Virus record (IMG/VR): IMGVR_UViG_3300027822_000478
Location: 1 to 53,348 of that record
Reading direction: 5' to 3' (one strand)
Length of the DNA: 53,348 nt
DNA from: a virus
In this document: positions 1-6,628 of the stretch, in pieces
Position numbering within the stretch: the first letter of the stretch is position 1
How the letters are laid out: every line of letters begins with the position of its first letter
Program-made: the position numbers and the translations under genes
Notes under the pieces: generated by a model
Told to the model about the DNA's origin: nothing
Database searches by the model: none
The model's input: the letters and a program-made list of their open reading frames with translations, nothing else

Positions 1-24
1 AGTAAAAATGCTAAACGATATTAT

Positions 25-276
25 ATGAATATATCTAAAATGGAAAACAAAGCGCTATTTTTAGTTGAGCAAAAATACAAAAACCTAAGGGATGTTTTAG
101 GTGTTGTCGATCTTCTCACAATACAGCAAGCGGATAGGATTGTAGCTAAAGCATTAAATGATGGCATGAACCAAGAAATGCATTATAAAAAAATTTATGA
201 ATTAGCTAAGGAAAGAGTCATTATGTTTGCAGAGATACGCGGACAATCTACATTAAGTTATTTAACTCAAATATAA
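25..276 (+). CDS. Hypothetical protein, possibly 5'-truncated by the window edge
   Basis: An 83-residue, mostly helical protein that I do not recognise. The reading frame stays open back to base 1, so the true start may lie outside the window; the ATG at 25 has no clear Shine-Dalgarno sequence. The protein is rich in Lys, Glu and Gln with no membrane segment. The next small ORF lies 66 bases downstream on the same strand. Confidence 0.55.
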   Translation: MNISKMENKALFLVEQKYKNLRDVLGVVDLLTIQQADRIVAKALNDGMNQEMHYKKIYELAKERVIMFAEIRGQSTLSYLTQI

Positions 277-342
277 AATCAATCACAGTTTAAACCAAAA
301 CAAACAGCTATATTTAGACCATGTTTAATAGAGTTTGCTGTT

Positions 343-477
343 ATGGAAAAAGAAGATCAAATTGATTCAGACGAACCGAATCAAGTGGAATTAGAGCTAA
401 TTGAATTGTTTTCTGAAATAGATGGTAATTGTTGGTTGAATAAGGTTACGCAAGATGTTCAGTCATCGTGTTCATAA
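343..477 (+). CDS. Small acidic hypothetical protein
   Basis: 44 codons encoding a strongly acidic peptide (MEKEDQIDSDEP start) with two cysteines near the C-terminus. It follows the first gene on the same strand and its 3' end overlaps the convergent gene at 459-812 by 19 bases. No family recognised; real coding is plausible but not certain at this size. Confidence 0.35.
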   Translation: MEKEDQIDSDEPNQVELELIELFSEIDGNCWLNKVTQDVQSSCS

Positions 478-812
478 TGCGCTTTCTTGGCGTAAATTTT
501 TGGTTTCCGAGGCTTATCCATCCAGTCGTAATTATTATTCAATATAACATCAAAATTACGTGCGGGTGAGAATTTGCCTGCACGATAAATAATAGCATTA
601 TTAGCCGTAATTTGAATACCAGCAGGTTTACCTATAATTTCATTAACTAACTCAAGAAATTTCGTTTCTGTTGGGTGACTTTGTTTTACCTTGGCCCAGC
701 GTGCCTTTGCTGCTTTTTGTCTGTCAGTGGCTTTATTTTCTACGTTGGTTTGTAGGTTTTTGGTTAGTGTTGAGAGATTCATTTGTTTTTTATTTCTTTT
801 AACCACCATCAT
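459..812 (-). CDS. Hypothetical phage protein
   Basis: 117 residues with a basic, helical N-terminus rich in Lys and Ala and a mixed C-terminal half ending in YEHDD. No membrane segment and no motif I can name. The ATG at 812 overlaps the 3' end of the upstream leftward gene (799-1098) by 14 bases, as expected in a compact leftward operon running from about 4.6 kb. A start at the internal Met near residue 11 is possible. Confidence 0.6.
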   Translation of the reverse strand: MMVVKRNKKQMNLSTLTKNLQTNVENKATDRQKAAKARWAKVKQSHPTETKFLELVNEIIGKPAGIQITANNAIIYRAGKFSPARNFDVILNNNYDWMDKPRKPKIYAKKAHYEHDD

Positions 813-1098
813 CTTTTGCTTTAATTTTTACATCTGTATCAGGACGGTCTTTAAGCCAAATTTCAGGCGCTTCTAAGTATTCAGGTCGCTTATTTTCAAA
901 AAGAGAAAGAGCAAAGATCATCCCGTTAGCCATGCCATGCATATATGGATCGTAGTTCCAGTTTCCGTCATTACATTGAACATCTTTCATTTCACGTAAA
1001 CATTCTAAAGATTTATTTAATATAACACAGCGTTCAACATCGGATTTACTTAACACACTGGGTTTTTCTGGTTTATCTTGTTCGGTTAATTCGTTCAT
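799..1098 (-). CDS. Hypothetical phage protein (small conserved type)
   Basis: 99 residues. The segment NYDPYMHGMANGMIFALSLF, followed by a Pro-Glu-Tyr-Leu motif, resembles a short conserved protein found in early regions of many tailed phages with no assigned function. No signal peptide. It is co-directional with the Lar-like gene upstream and overlaps the next gene. Confidence 0.65.
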   Translation of the reverse strand: MNELTEQDKPEKPSVLSKSDVERCVILNKSLECLREMKDVQCNDGNWNYDPYMHGMANGMIFALSLFENKRPEYLEAPEIWLKDRPDTDVKIKAKDDGG

Positions 1099-1120
1099 TT
1101 ATTATCTAATAAAAAAAGTT

Positions 1121-1318
1121 TCATTCTATTCGGCTATTCCATTTTTTTATTGCACTGTCATAATCATCAAAAACACAAGCCCCACAGTTAATATTTAAAC
1201 ATTTAAGATAACCCATGCCATCATCACCTTCTTTGGTTTCTGGATTCCAGTCATTATATTCAAATTCAGCTTTCGATCCACAAAAAGGGCAAGGTAATAT
1301 GTTTAATTTATGTATCAT
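1121..1318 (-). CDS. Lar-family restriction alleviation zinc-ribbon protein
   Basis: 65 residues with the layout of Lar-type phage proteins: an N-terminal CPFCGS knuckle (Cys10, Cys13), a central spacer, a second cysteine set (Cys40, Cys45, Cys48), and a C-terminal W-N-x-R ending (Trp60 to Arg63). Rac-prophage Lar relieves type I restriction by modulating host restriction-modification; many phage homologues carry the name by similarity only. The zinc-binding pattern and length fit well. Its neighbours are early leftward genes, which suits a protein needed soon after DNA entry. The anti-restriction role here is inference. Confidence 0.75.
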   Translation of the reverse strand: MIHKLNILPCPFCGSKAEFEYNDWNPETKEGDDGMGYLKCLNINCGACVFDDYDSAIKKWNSRIE

Positions 1319-1320
1319 AA

Positions 1321-1419
1321 TTACTTTATATTAGCTTCTATTTTCATCAACATACAAGGCTGATATTTACTTACAAAAGCATGATAGTGTTTTTTACTTA
1401 ATCCTGCTTCAATAGGCAC
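1321..1419 (-). CDS. Tiny ORF between leftward genes (doubtful)
   Basis: A 32-codon frame with a GTG start fills the gap between the antitoxin-like gene and the Lar-like gene. The frame is open further upstream but offers no ATG or TTG. It encodes a basic peptide (VPIEAGLSKKHYHAF start). No family recognised; it is listed because the gap is otherwise empty and the strand agrees. Confidence 0.2.
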   Translation of the reverse strand: MPIEAGLSKKHYHAFVSKYQPCMLMKIEANIK

Positions 1420-1430
1420 CGATGTCCATA

Positions 1431-1757
1431 TTAATCTAAATCGTATAAGTTATTTGTTGTGGCTCGTATAGGCGTTAAATCTGTAACAATCTCCATTTCA
1501 ACATGTTGACCGACTTCGGCTAACATATTGACCAAACGATCCAAGGTACATTTTTCAATCCGACCCTTGATAATATCGTTTAAGCGGGGCTGAGTGGTCT
1601 TTAATACTTTGGCCGCTTCTGCTTGCGTTAAGCCGCTTTCTTTAACGTACTTGCGTACTGCTATCATCAATTCTGCGCGTAATTTTAAGTTATTTGGTTC
1701 TGGTAACATGAGTTCTTTGAAAATATTACAGTTTGCAGGCGTAATAACTATATCCAT
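1431..1757 (-). CDS. Xre/HigA-like helix-turn-helix protein, solitary antitoxin type
   Basis: 108 residues from the ATG at 1757. The N-terminal pattern ITPANCNIFKELMLPEP followed by a helix-turn-helix at residues 42-66 (SGLTQAEAAKVLKTTQPRLN) matches the HTH_37-type antitoxin/DNA-binding family related to HigA. A GTG 24 bases upstream (1781) would add eight residues but lacks a Shine-Dalgarno sequence, and family members begin just before the ITP segment. No RelE/HigB toxin lies next to it: the upstream gene encodes an unrelated 67-residue acidic protein. It could regulate phage genes or act as an antitoxin against a host module; both are inference. Confidence 0.75.
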   Translation of the reverse strand: MDIVITPANCNIFKELMLPEPNNLKLRAELMIAVRKYVKESGLTQAEAAKVLKTTQPRLNDIIKGRIEKCTLDRLVNMLAEVGQHVEMEIVTDLTPIRATTNNLYDLD

Positions 1758-1833
1758 AAATTTATTTAGCCACTGATTCACTTAATTTCATAAACTTATA
1801 TTACATTGTTTATTTCTACTTCGGATTTGTTGT

Positions 1834-2037
1834 TTATACAATTTCAGGAATATGTTGAGTTATTACCAAAATCTCTTTAACAGATTTTAATTCTTGATCA
1901 AGGTCAAGACAGTACACTGTAAAATAATCGGTTACTGATTTAATTGTGTCTTCTTCTGAGGTTACATATTGAGTCGAGTTGATTACTTCTGTGCTGTCTT
2001 CATCGCAGCGTTCGATTATTACTTCAAATACTTTCAT
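1834..2037 (-). CDS. Hypothetical acidic protein
   Basis: 67 residues, acidic, predicted mixed alpha/beta, with no recognised domain. It is the first gene after a leftward promoter of the phage consensus type (2068-2096), so it and the genes below it form a separate leftward transcription unit. It occupies the place where a HigB toxin would sit beside the HTH gene, but has none of the basic residues typical of RelE-fold toxins. Confidence 0.55.
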   Translation of the reverse strand: MKVFEVIIERCDEDSTEVINSTQYVTSEEDTIKSVTDYFTVYCLDLDQELKSVKEILVITQHIPEIV

Positions 2038-2067
2038 AGCTTATATTCAATTGATTTTCATAAGCAC

Positions 2068-2096
2068 ATGTTACAGCAATCAAAATAAAAATGCAA
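2068..2096 (-). promoter_or_regulatory. Leftward phage promoter (ATAACTTGCAT type)
   Basis: On the minus strand, TTGCAT (2091-2096) is followed after 17 bases by TAACAT (2068-2073). The sequence upstream of the -35 box is ATAAC, as in the rightward promoters at 5439, 7175, 16263, 17633 and 21508. It directs transcription into the gene ending at 1834. Confidence 0.6.
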
Positions 2097-2101
2097 GTTA
2101 T

Positions 2102-2734
2102 TTATGCATACATAATAATATGCTTGGAACAATAAAACATACCGCCACCAACAGTTCCAGAACTTCTCGTTCCAGGCTCAGTGCAGCCACCAAAATTACA
2201 ATTGTGCTGCCCATTAAAAATAGGTTTTTGAATATAGCCTTTTGCCTTATGGTCGGTGATTAAGTCTTCGTTTTCTTGAATGATTTTTGTTTTTCGTTCA
2301 AGCTGTTCTTCTTCAGTTTCATTTTCTGGCCCAGAAGTTTGCTTAAATGCTTCTTGAATTAATTTAAGTGGGTGGTTTTTAAGCGCGTCAGTGATTGAAG
2401 TGTACCCGTCAGTAGAGTTTTCTGGATTTGGCCCGTCAGCGTCATTTTTGGGCGGTTCTTTAGCTTGTTCTGTTGATTCGTCATAGACAAGAACGCAGCC
2501 ACGGGCAATATCTGGGATTGATGGCATTTTGTCGAGGTTAAATTCTATTGCGGCATCATAGCCGTCGATGATGGTTTGTAAATTAAAGCCGTTTAGCGCT
2601 GAGAGCAATTTGTCTCTAAATTCTGTAACCGCTGTTTCTGTTGGATAAAGCCTATGATATTCAGGCTCAAAGTCATTAAGCATTGAGCGCATGATGGAAT
2701 GTATTGTATTTTTAAATTCTTTGTGTGTGTGCAT
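2102..2734 (-). CDS. Replication-associated protein, helicase-loader-like with C-terminal zinc finger
   Basis: 210 residues. The first 90 residues are helical, and the pattern around NLDKMPSIPDIARGCV resembles the domain of phage helicase-loading proteins of the lambda P/DUF6475 type, also seen in the next upstream gene. A low-complexity acidic linker (about 90-150) leads to a C-terminal Cys/His cluster (CNFGGC then C-S-K-H) that probably binds zinc. It sits immediately downstream of the other loader-like gene and the origin-containing initiation gene. The function is inferred from pattern and context. Confidence 0.5.
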   Translation of the reverse strand: MHTHKEFKNTIHSIMRSMLNDFEPEYHRLYPTETAVTEFRDKLLSALNGFNLQTIIDGYDAAIEFNLDKMPSIPDIARGCVLVYDESTEQAKEPPKNDADGPNPENSTDGYTSITDALKNHPLKLIQEAFKQTSGPENETEEEQLERKTKIIQENEDLITDHKAKGYIQKPIFNGQHNCNFGGCTEPGTRSSGTVGGGMFYCSKHIIMYA

Positions 2735-2785
2735 TGTATTATTCCTGGATTAGTGTTGTGTGTTGGGATTATCGACAATTAAACG

Positions 2786-3361
2786 CTAGATGGGAATATC
2801 GTTATCAAAGTCGTCATTATTTTTGCCATTATTATTTTTAGAGATTAATTTTAAATTCGGCTTTGGTTCAGGTTTTGGAAATCCTGGTGCAAGTGGGGCA
2901 AATGGGTCAATGTTATATTTCTTAAGAAGATTTAATTCCCAAGGTGTAAACGTTCCGTGATTTGAACGATGGATTATCATATCTAGCTCAGTAAGAAATT
3001 CTTTTGCTCTTCCGCGAAGATAGATTGTATTCCCATTTCCTAGGTCAAATGATCCAATCCATGCCGCAGCTAAAACACCAAGCGGCGTTTTTTTAGCTAA
3101 GGCCAATGCAACAAGGTCATCAGGTTTAATATCAACTTCTTTGCCTTCGATAATGTCAATTATGTTTCCAGGCTTTGGGAAGAAGTCTTTTTTTGCACCA
3201 TGCTTGATGTGATGCTTGAATGCTCGGGTTACTTCGTCGATTGGATATTCGATGAGTAGGTCAAAATAAATATCGACTAGGGGTGAGTCAACTTCAGTCG
3301 GATAAAGTTTTGCTGTGTTTTTCATCGTTATTGCTAATTGATTTAAGTCTTCTGTATTCAT
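2786..3361 (-). CDS. Replicative helicase loader-like protein
   Basis: 191 residues. The N-terminal half has the arrangement of phage helicase-loading proteins: a helical repeat with ITMKNTAKLYPTE, a YP-x-D-E-V-x-x-A-F segment, then KDFFPKPGNIIDII, which matches the 'FP-x-PG-x-I' signature. The C-terminus is Pro-, Lys- and Asn-rich and ends in an acidic DNDIPI tail that recalls the SSB-type C-terminal tip. Its start codon overlaps the stop of the upstream initiator gene by four bases, indicating translational coupling. It would load the host DnaB helicase at the phage origin; this is family-based inference. Confidence 0.6.
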   Translation of the reverse strand: MNTEDLNQLAITMKNTAKLYPTEVDSPLVDIYFDLLIEYPIDEVTRAFKHHIKHGAKKDFFPKPGNIIDIIEGKEVDIKPDDLVALALAKKTPLGVLAAAWIGSFDLGNGNTIYLRGRAKEFLTELDMIIHRSNHGTFTPWELNLLKKYNIDPFAPLAPGFPKPEPKPNLKLISKNNNGKNNDDFDNDIPI

Positions 3362-4359
3362 AGTCGTATGCCTTCTACTGTTTTTTCTTGTGGTTGTGGT
3401 TTGTAGTTTTCTCTTGCTCTTCTCATTTCTAAAACTTCATTTGCCATTCTGTTTGCGCTTTCTTCTGAGGTTTCTTGTTTAAATAATGCTGCGTTACTCA
3501 TAAATCTTTCGATGTTATTTTCATTTCTAAATATTAAATCTAAACCAACATGCCTTGTACCTTCTGGATTTTTTCCAATATTCCACGGTGTTTTAGAGCA
3601 GCCTGTAATGGCTAGTTTAAGATCATCTGGTTCATAGTTTTTTAAAGCTTTGGCAATTAATTTTTTCCTACTATCAAGAAATTTAGCTTTAGGATGTTTT
3701 AGGGTGATTTTCCAAAAGTTAAAAATTTCTTCTTCAATAGATATTTTTTTTTGACATATATGTTTTTTATTAACTTGTTTTTTTATTCCTTTATTTAGAG
3801 TACCTAAGGTACTCTTATTGTATGTCGTCCGCGGTACGTCCGTGGGGTCGTCCGTGGGTACGTCCGTTTCTGAATCATCGGTACGTTCGTCGGCACGTTC
3901 GCCATATTCGTCAAAGACAGGTATACCAAGCTCTCCAGTACGTTCGTCGGCACGTCCGTCGGCACGTCCGTGGGGTCGTCCGTGGGCACGTCCGTTTTTT
4001 GGTGTTTTTTGTTTCACTTTTCCTAACGTATCACTCTGGTGACGCTCGTAATTGCATATAGTTATCACTGTTAGTGAGCTGTCTGCGTGAAAATTAATCA
4101 TGGATTCTTTCTTTAAAAGGAGTAAAAAACGCTTCAATTTGTTCTGAGAAAATCGCCATCTTTTTTGTAATTTCAATTGAGATATTGCAATTTGACCTCT
4201 AGAGCAAATCAATGTTTTGCCGCGAATAACAAATTTTTTCTCGGTGTGATTTGCCATCATTATTAGATCAATCCAAGCTAATGCTTTTTCAGGTTCTTTA
4301 AAATTAAATAACCAATGATCTTGAATATCTCTATGTAAAGAAATCCATCCGTTTGACAT
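3358..4359 (-). CDS. Phage replication initiation protein (lambda O/DnaD-like) containing the origin
   Basis: 333 residues. The N-terminal SNGWISLHRDIQDHWLF start and the winged-helix region to about residue 110 are typical of phage replication initiation proteins. The central part (about 120-185) is a four-residue repeat of the type GRADGRADERTD, VPTDDPTD, encoded by 12-bp DNA repeats unlike the surrounding AT-rich sequence. The C-terminal domain (about 205-330) carries FWKITLKHPKAKFLDSRKK and a Trp-rich segment like DnaD/replication-loop proteins. As in lambda O, the DNA repeats inside the gene are probably the origin to which the protein itself binds. The helicase-loader gene follows with a four-base overlap. 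Confidence 0.75.
   Translation of the reverse strand: MSNGWISLHRDIQDHWLFNFKEPEKALAWIDLIMMANHTEKKFVIRGKTLICSRGQIAISQLKLQKRWRFSQNKLKRFLLLLKKESMINFHADSSLTVITICNYERHQSDTLGKVKQKTPKNGRAHGRPHGRADGRADERTGELGIPVFDEYGERADERTDDSETDVPTDDPTDVPRTTYNKSTLGTLNKGIKKQVNKKHICQKKISIEEEIFNFWKITLKHPKAKFLDSRKKLIAKALKNYEPDDLKLAITGCSKTPWNIGKNPEGTRHVGLDLIFRNENNIERFMSNAALFKQETSEESANRMANEVLEMRRARENYKPQPQEKTVEGIRL
3740..3993. other. Probable phage replication origin: iterons, palindrome and AT-rich tract
   Basis: Within the initiator gene, 3832-3993 holds at least nine variants of a 12-bp unit near GKACGTYCGTSG in two clusters (about 3832-3897 and 3937-3993). These GC-rich repeats contrast with their AT-rich setting. Next to them is a perfect inverted repeat, AGAGTACC-TAA-GGTACTCT (3797-3815). 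Beyond it lies a T/A-rich stretch (3740-3796) suited to strand opening. Iterons plus an AT-rich unwinding region inside the initiator gene is the lambdoid origin design. The repeats also encode the four-residue protein repeat, so selection on protein alone cannot be excluded. Confidence 0.6.
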
Positions 4360-4403
4360 TTTTATTTACCGCCTTTTTTTGTTATTAAAAACTTAATGGT
4401 AAA

Positions 4404-4583
4404 TTAAGCGTCTTTTAGTAGTTCTCTAAGGCGCTTTCTTTCGCTTCTTTGGTAATCCATCCTGCACTCATAACAACTACCATCTAACGTGTTTCTTTTT
4501 GATGTGTGGCCGTGTATACATGGTTTCCCAGTTAAGTACCATTTTTCTCTTGCTTCAATAGCATCTTGTCTTGTTGGTTGCAT
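4404..4583 (-). CDS. Small zinc-finger protein
   Basis: 59 residues, too short for many ORF callers. It contains KPCIHGHTSKRN and then GSCYECRMDYQ, the C-x-x-G-H ... C-x-x-C arrangement found in small phage zinc-finger proteins and at the edge of HNH nucleases. The C-terminus is basic. It is the first gene of the leftward replication operon, 44 bases upstream of the initiator gene's start codon, and lies downstream of promoter 4839-4867 with a large hairpin in between. A DNA-binding role is inferred. Confidence 0.65.
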   Translation of the reverse strand: MQPTRQDAIEAREKWYLTGKPCIHGHTSKRNTLDGSCYECRMDYQRSERKRLRELLKDA

Positions 4584-4687
4584 TATTACAGTCTCTCTTT
4601 TCTGTGTATGAATCTATATCTTATCTGTATTAATCTATTGAGTCAATAAGAAGTTCTTAGTTTTGCTTTTGCAAAATTTAAAGCAAA

Positions 4688-4761
4688 AAAAAAGCCGAAA
4701 ATCGGGTGATCGAGCTAGAACGGGGCGTAACCCCCTCGATCACCGAATAATCGGCTTTTTT
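4688..4761 (-). terminator. Large composite hairpin in the leftward leader
   Basis: The outer stem pairs AGCCGA (4693-4698) with TCGGCT (4751-4756) and is flanked by A- and T-tracts. An inner 12-bp stem pairs TCGGGTGATCGAG (4702-4714, one bulged G) with CTCGATCACCGA (4735-4746). The tip is GGGG-CGTAA-CCCC. It can act as an intrinsic terminator in both directions, and it lies between the leftward promoter (4839-4867) and the first gene (start 4583), the position of an attenuator or antitermination target. Confidence 0.7.
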
Positions 4762-4838
4762 GTTCTTTACTAAGCGTGTTCTAGTCCGCTTCATATCAAA
4801 CTTTTTTAAACAACGTAATAGTCATTTAATTGACTCCT

Positions 4839-4867
4839 ATAGTACAGCAATCACATAATAAATGCAA
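4839..4867 (-). promoter_or_regulatory. Leftward promoter of the replication operon
   Basis: Minus strand TTGCAT (4862-4867), 17-base spacer, TACTAT (4839-4844). The -35 box and the following TTAT match the phage promoter family, although the ATAAC block upstream is absent. A transcript would have a leader of about 250 bases containing the composite hairpin at 4688-4761 before the zinc-finger gene. Confidence 0.6.
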
Positions 4868-5005
4868 TCAGTTTTTATATTGAAAAATCTATTTTATGAG
4901 TGCAAAAAATATCATTGATGAAAAATAATTACAACAAGGAGGGATGAAATTTGCGGACGCAAAAACGATAAAAAATATTTACAAATATTTAATTTTGGGC
5001 TACGC

Positions 5006-5032
5006 AAAAAAAAGCTGCCGGAGAAGCAGCTT
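5006..5032 (-). terminator. Leftward intrinsic terminator
   Basis: AAGCTGC (5012-5018) pairs with GCAGCTT (5026-5032), loop CGGAGAA. On the minus strand the stem is followed by eight T residues (5006-5013). Confidence 0.65.
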
Positions 5033-5200
5033 AACAATGAACAACACAAAAAAATAACGTGTGTATGATATTTTAAATTGATAGATAAATCAAAAATATT
5101 TTAATAAATAGTCTTTTGTTGTCTAACGTCTCGTCTGATTACAATAAATATACAGTTGCCTTGTGTGTGCTCAATATTTCATAAGATACAAATAAAGGCA

Positions 5201-5272
5201 CAAAAAAAGCCGTACACCTGAATATACGGCTCTTCCTGTCTTCTGAAACCCACAATCAAAGAAGATAATGCA
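5201..5272 (-). ncRNA. Candidate small RNA, about 70 nt, ending in a terminator
   Basis: On the minus strand a promoter-like pair, TTGCTA (5302-5307) and TATAAT (5279-5284) with a 17-base spacer, precedes a 70-base segment. That segment can fold into a 5' stem (TCTTCT with AGAAGA) and a 3' intrinsic terminator: AGCCGTA (5208-5214) with TACGGCT (5225-5231), followed by seven T residues. No open reading frame of note lies inside. The promoter overlaps the T-tract of the next hairpin, so chance resemblance in AT-rich DNA remains possible. Confidence 0.3.
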
Positions 5273-5305
5273 TTAACAATTATAGCTGGAATTAATTAAG
5301 ATAGC

Positions 5306-5334
5306 AAAAAAAATGCCCAGCGCAAAGGTTGGGC
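5306..5334 (-). terminator. Weak leftward terminator hairpin
   Basis: GCCCA (5315-5319) pairs with TGGGC (5330-5334), loop of ten bases; on the minus strand the stem is followed by ATTTTTTTT. The stem is only five base pairs, so it is weaker than the three hairpins to its left. Confidence 0.45.
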
Positions 5335-5361
5335 TAACTCTAGGAGAAGTAAAACAAGGAA

Positions 5362-5374
5362 GTTGCATTGCAAC
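5362..5374. repeat. Perfect 6+1+6 palindrome, operator-like
   Basis: GTTGCA-T-TGCAAC lies about 65 bases upstream of the -35 box of the rightward promoter at 5439. It could bind a dimeric regulator such as the HTH proteins in this window. No second copy was noticed. Confidence 0.3.
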
Positions 5375-5438
5375 AACCTAAGTTTAGTTGAGGAATGACA
5401 AATAGCTACTTAATTATTTGATCTAATAAAAAAATAAC

Positions 5439-5467
5439 TTGCATTTATCTTGTTACTATATTAATAT
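5439..5467 (+). promoter_or_regulatory. Rightward early phage promoter
   Basis: AATAACTTGCATTTAT with TTGCAT at 5439-5444, 17-base spacer, TAATAT at 5462-5467. It is one of at least five near-identical rightward promoters. The first ribosome-binding motif (TTAAACGAGG, 5478-5487) follows within 20 bases. Confidence 0.75.
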
Positions 5468-5494
5468 TGACGTTAAATTAAACGAGGATGTAAT

Positions 5495-5542
5495 GTGGAT
5501 ACAATGCAAGCATTTTTGATTGGCGAGGCAAAGAGCAAATGA
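5495..5542 (+). CDS. Possible 15-residue leader peptide
   Basis: A GTG-initiated frame of 15 codons is correctly spaced after the AAACGAGG motif (5480-5487) and its TGA overlaps the ATG of the zinc-ribbon gene (ATGA at 5539-5542). The ribosome-binding motif is placed for this frame rather than for the 78-residue gene, which suggests translational coupling. The peptide itself has no recognisable role. Confidence 0.35.
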   Translation: MDTMQAFLIGEAKSK

Positions 5543-5775
5543 AAACTTATCAATACATTATAAATGATCGTGAGTACAGGATAAAAAACACATTTAAAGG
5601 GATGGATTATTATGGAAAATGTGAGCGTTGTGGTAAAAGTATAGCAGTACATTACAAGCAGCAGTCAAGAAAAATAGGCAGAGTTAAGAATGGTTGGAGT
5701 GTCGCTGGATTTGGTCATGCAGAGTGTTTAAGGAATGGTGAGTGGGAAAATGCGCCAATTGTAGACGATGAATAA
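5539..5775 (+). CDS. Small zinc-ribbon protein
   Basis: 78 residues. A CERC knuckle near residue 27 and a later HAEC near residue 62 give the four ligands of a zinc ribbon, and the region between is basic. The C-terminus is acidic (VDDE). It is the first sizeable gene of the rightward early operon and its start overlaps the stop of the putative leader peptide. Probably a nucleic-acid-binding or host-interaction protein; the exact role is unknown. Confidence 0.6.
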   Translation: MKTYQYIINDREYRIKNTFKGMDYYGKCERCGKSIAVHYKQQSRKIGRVKNGWSVAGFGHAECLRNGEWENAPIVDDE

Positions 5776-5857
5776 AAAAATATTTATATTTTTAATAGGA
5801 AAGAATTAGAGCGCAGAATTGTTGATTGGAAATGATAGATTTAAATGAGAGCAGCCA

Positions 5858-6052
5858 ATGAAAGCAGATATCCCCTTGTTAATAACAATCCTTGGAAACG
5901 AAGATGAAATCTTTGTTGATGTTGATTACTTAATAAAAGACAACTCTGGTATACAAATTAATACAATCATGTATGGGAACCTGGATATTGAGCCGTTAAT
6001 AAACCCAGTTCAGCTTGACGCGATAAAGGCTTGTTTACCAGATGATGCATAA
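5858..6052 (+). CDS. Hypothetical protein
   Basis: 64 residues, acidic, with a hydrophobic N-terminal segment (DIPLLITILGNE) that is too short and charged to be a reliable membrane helix. Not recognised. The 3' end overlaps the next gene by 11 bases, typical of the packed early operon. Confidence 0.55.
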   Translation: MKADIPLLITILGNEDEIFVDVDYLIKDNSGIQINTIMYGNLDIEPLINPVQLDAIKACLPDDA

Positions 6053-6302
6053 AAACCAGTGGCTCCGTAATTTAAGACTATGGAGCAAGGTTATAGTCCG
6101 ATGGGGGCCAGGAATTATAAATTCTGAGGTTAAAATAGTTAGCAAGATAAACACACAAACTATAGAATTAGAAGGCAGTTCTATTAGTTATAGTTTGTTT
6201 TCTGGGTTATCTATCGGTAGTGAGGGATGGGATGAGCAGGTATGTTTAGAAGAAGCAACATCAGAAAGATTAGAAAAATATGAATTTAAAAAAATACAAT
6301 AG
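6042..6302 (+). CDS. Hypothetical phage protein
   Basis: 86 residues with an N-terminal basic, Trp-rich segment (KNQWLRNLRLWSKV), a beta-rich middle and a charged helical C-terminus. It looks like a small globular domain of unknown function. It overlaps the preceding gene and precedes a 36-base gap. Confidence 0.55.
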   Translation: MMHKNQWLRNLRLWSKVIVRWGPGIINSEVKIVSKINTQTIELEGSSISYSLFSGLSIGSEGWDEQVCLEEATSERLEKYEFKKIQ

Positions 6303-6338
6303 TGCGTAATAGTTAAATAAATAGTTATGGTGATAAAA

Positions 6339-6578
6339 ATGGCTAAGTTAAAAGTTTATGGTGGATTAACATTTGTTAATGGAAAACAACTAAGAACAAT
6401 TATTGCAGAAACATCACAGAAAAAAGCAAGTAAAAAGCTTGGTATTACTCTTGGAGATTTACGTAATTACTGGAGTGCCACAGGAAACAAAATTGAGGTT
6501 GATATGGCAACCAGTAAGCCTGGGTTTGTTTTTAAGGCAAGTACCAGCATGGGTAGTGATTTTAAGTTGGATGAATAA
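6339..6578 (+). CDS. Hypothetical phage protein, small basic type
   Basis: 79 residues from the ATG at 6339 (MAKLKVYGG). An upstream TTG or ATG would add a few residues without a better ribosome-binding site. The pattern KKASKKLGITLGDLRNYW resembles a helix-turn-helix-like stretch found in small phage proteins that otherwise lack an assigned function. It lies between two hypothetical genes and the helix-turn-helix gene at 6629. Confidence 0.6.
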   Translation: MAKLKVYGGLTFVNGKQLRTIIAETSQKKASKKLGITLGDLRNYWSATGNKIEVDMATSKPGFVFKASTSMGSDFKLDE

Positions 6579-6628
6579 AAAGATGAGGCTATTGAATCGA
6601 TTGCAGCTTTACAAGATGTTTTTAAACT

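Larger units (their letters stand above)
4584..5438. other. Non-coding divergent control region
   Basis: About 850 bases without a convincing gene separate the leftward replication operon from the rightward early operon. The region holds four hairpins followed by T-tracts on the minus strand (4688-4761, 5006-5032, 5201-5231, 5306-5334), a leftward promoter (4839-4867), a second possible leftward promoter (5279-5307) and a perfect palindrome (5362-5374). The sequence between them is extremely AT-rich. Confidence 0.6.

Noticed and set aside
1431-2037. Complete HigBA-type toxin-antitoxin module
   Set aside because: Only the antitoxin-like HTH protein is recognisable; the neighbouring 67-residue protein is acidic and lacks RelE-type features.
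3818-4061. Two overlapping rightward Arg/Val/Ser-rich frames across the iterons
   Set aside because: They are shadows of the 12-bp repeats read in other frames; the minus-strand initiator gene explains the region.
4944-5057. 37-codon rightward frame starting MKFADAKTIKNIYKY after AAGGAGGG
   Set aside because: The purine-rich box is only one base from the ATG, the frame runs through a terminator hairpin and the rest of the region is non-coding in character.
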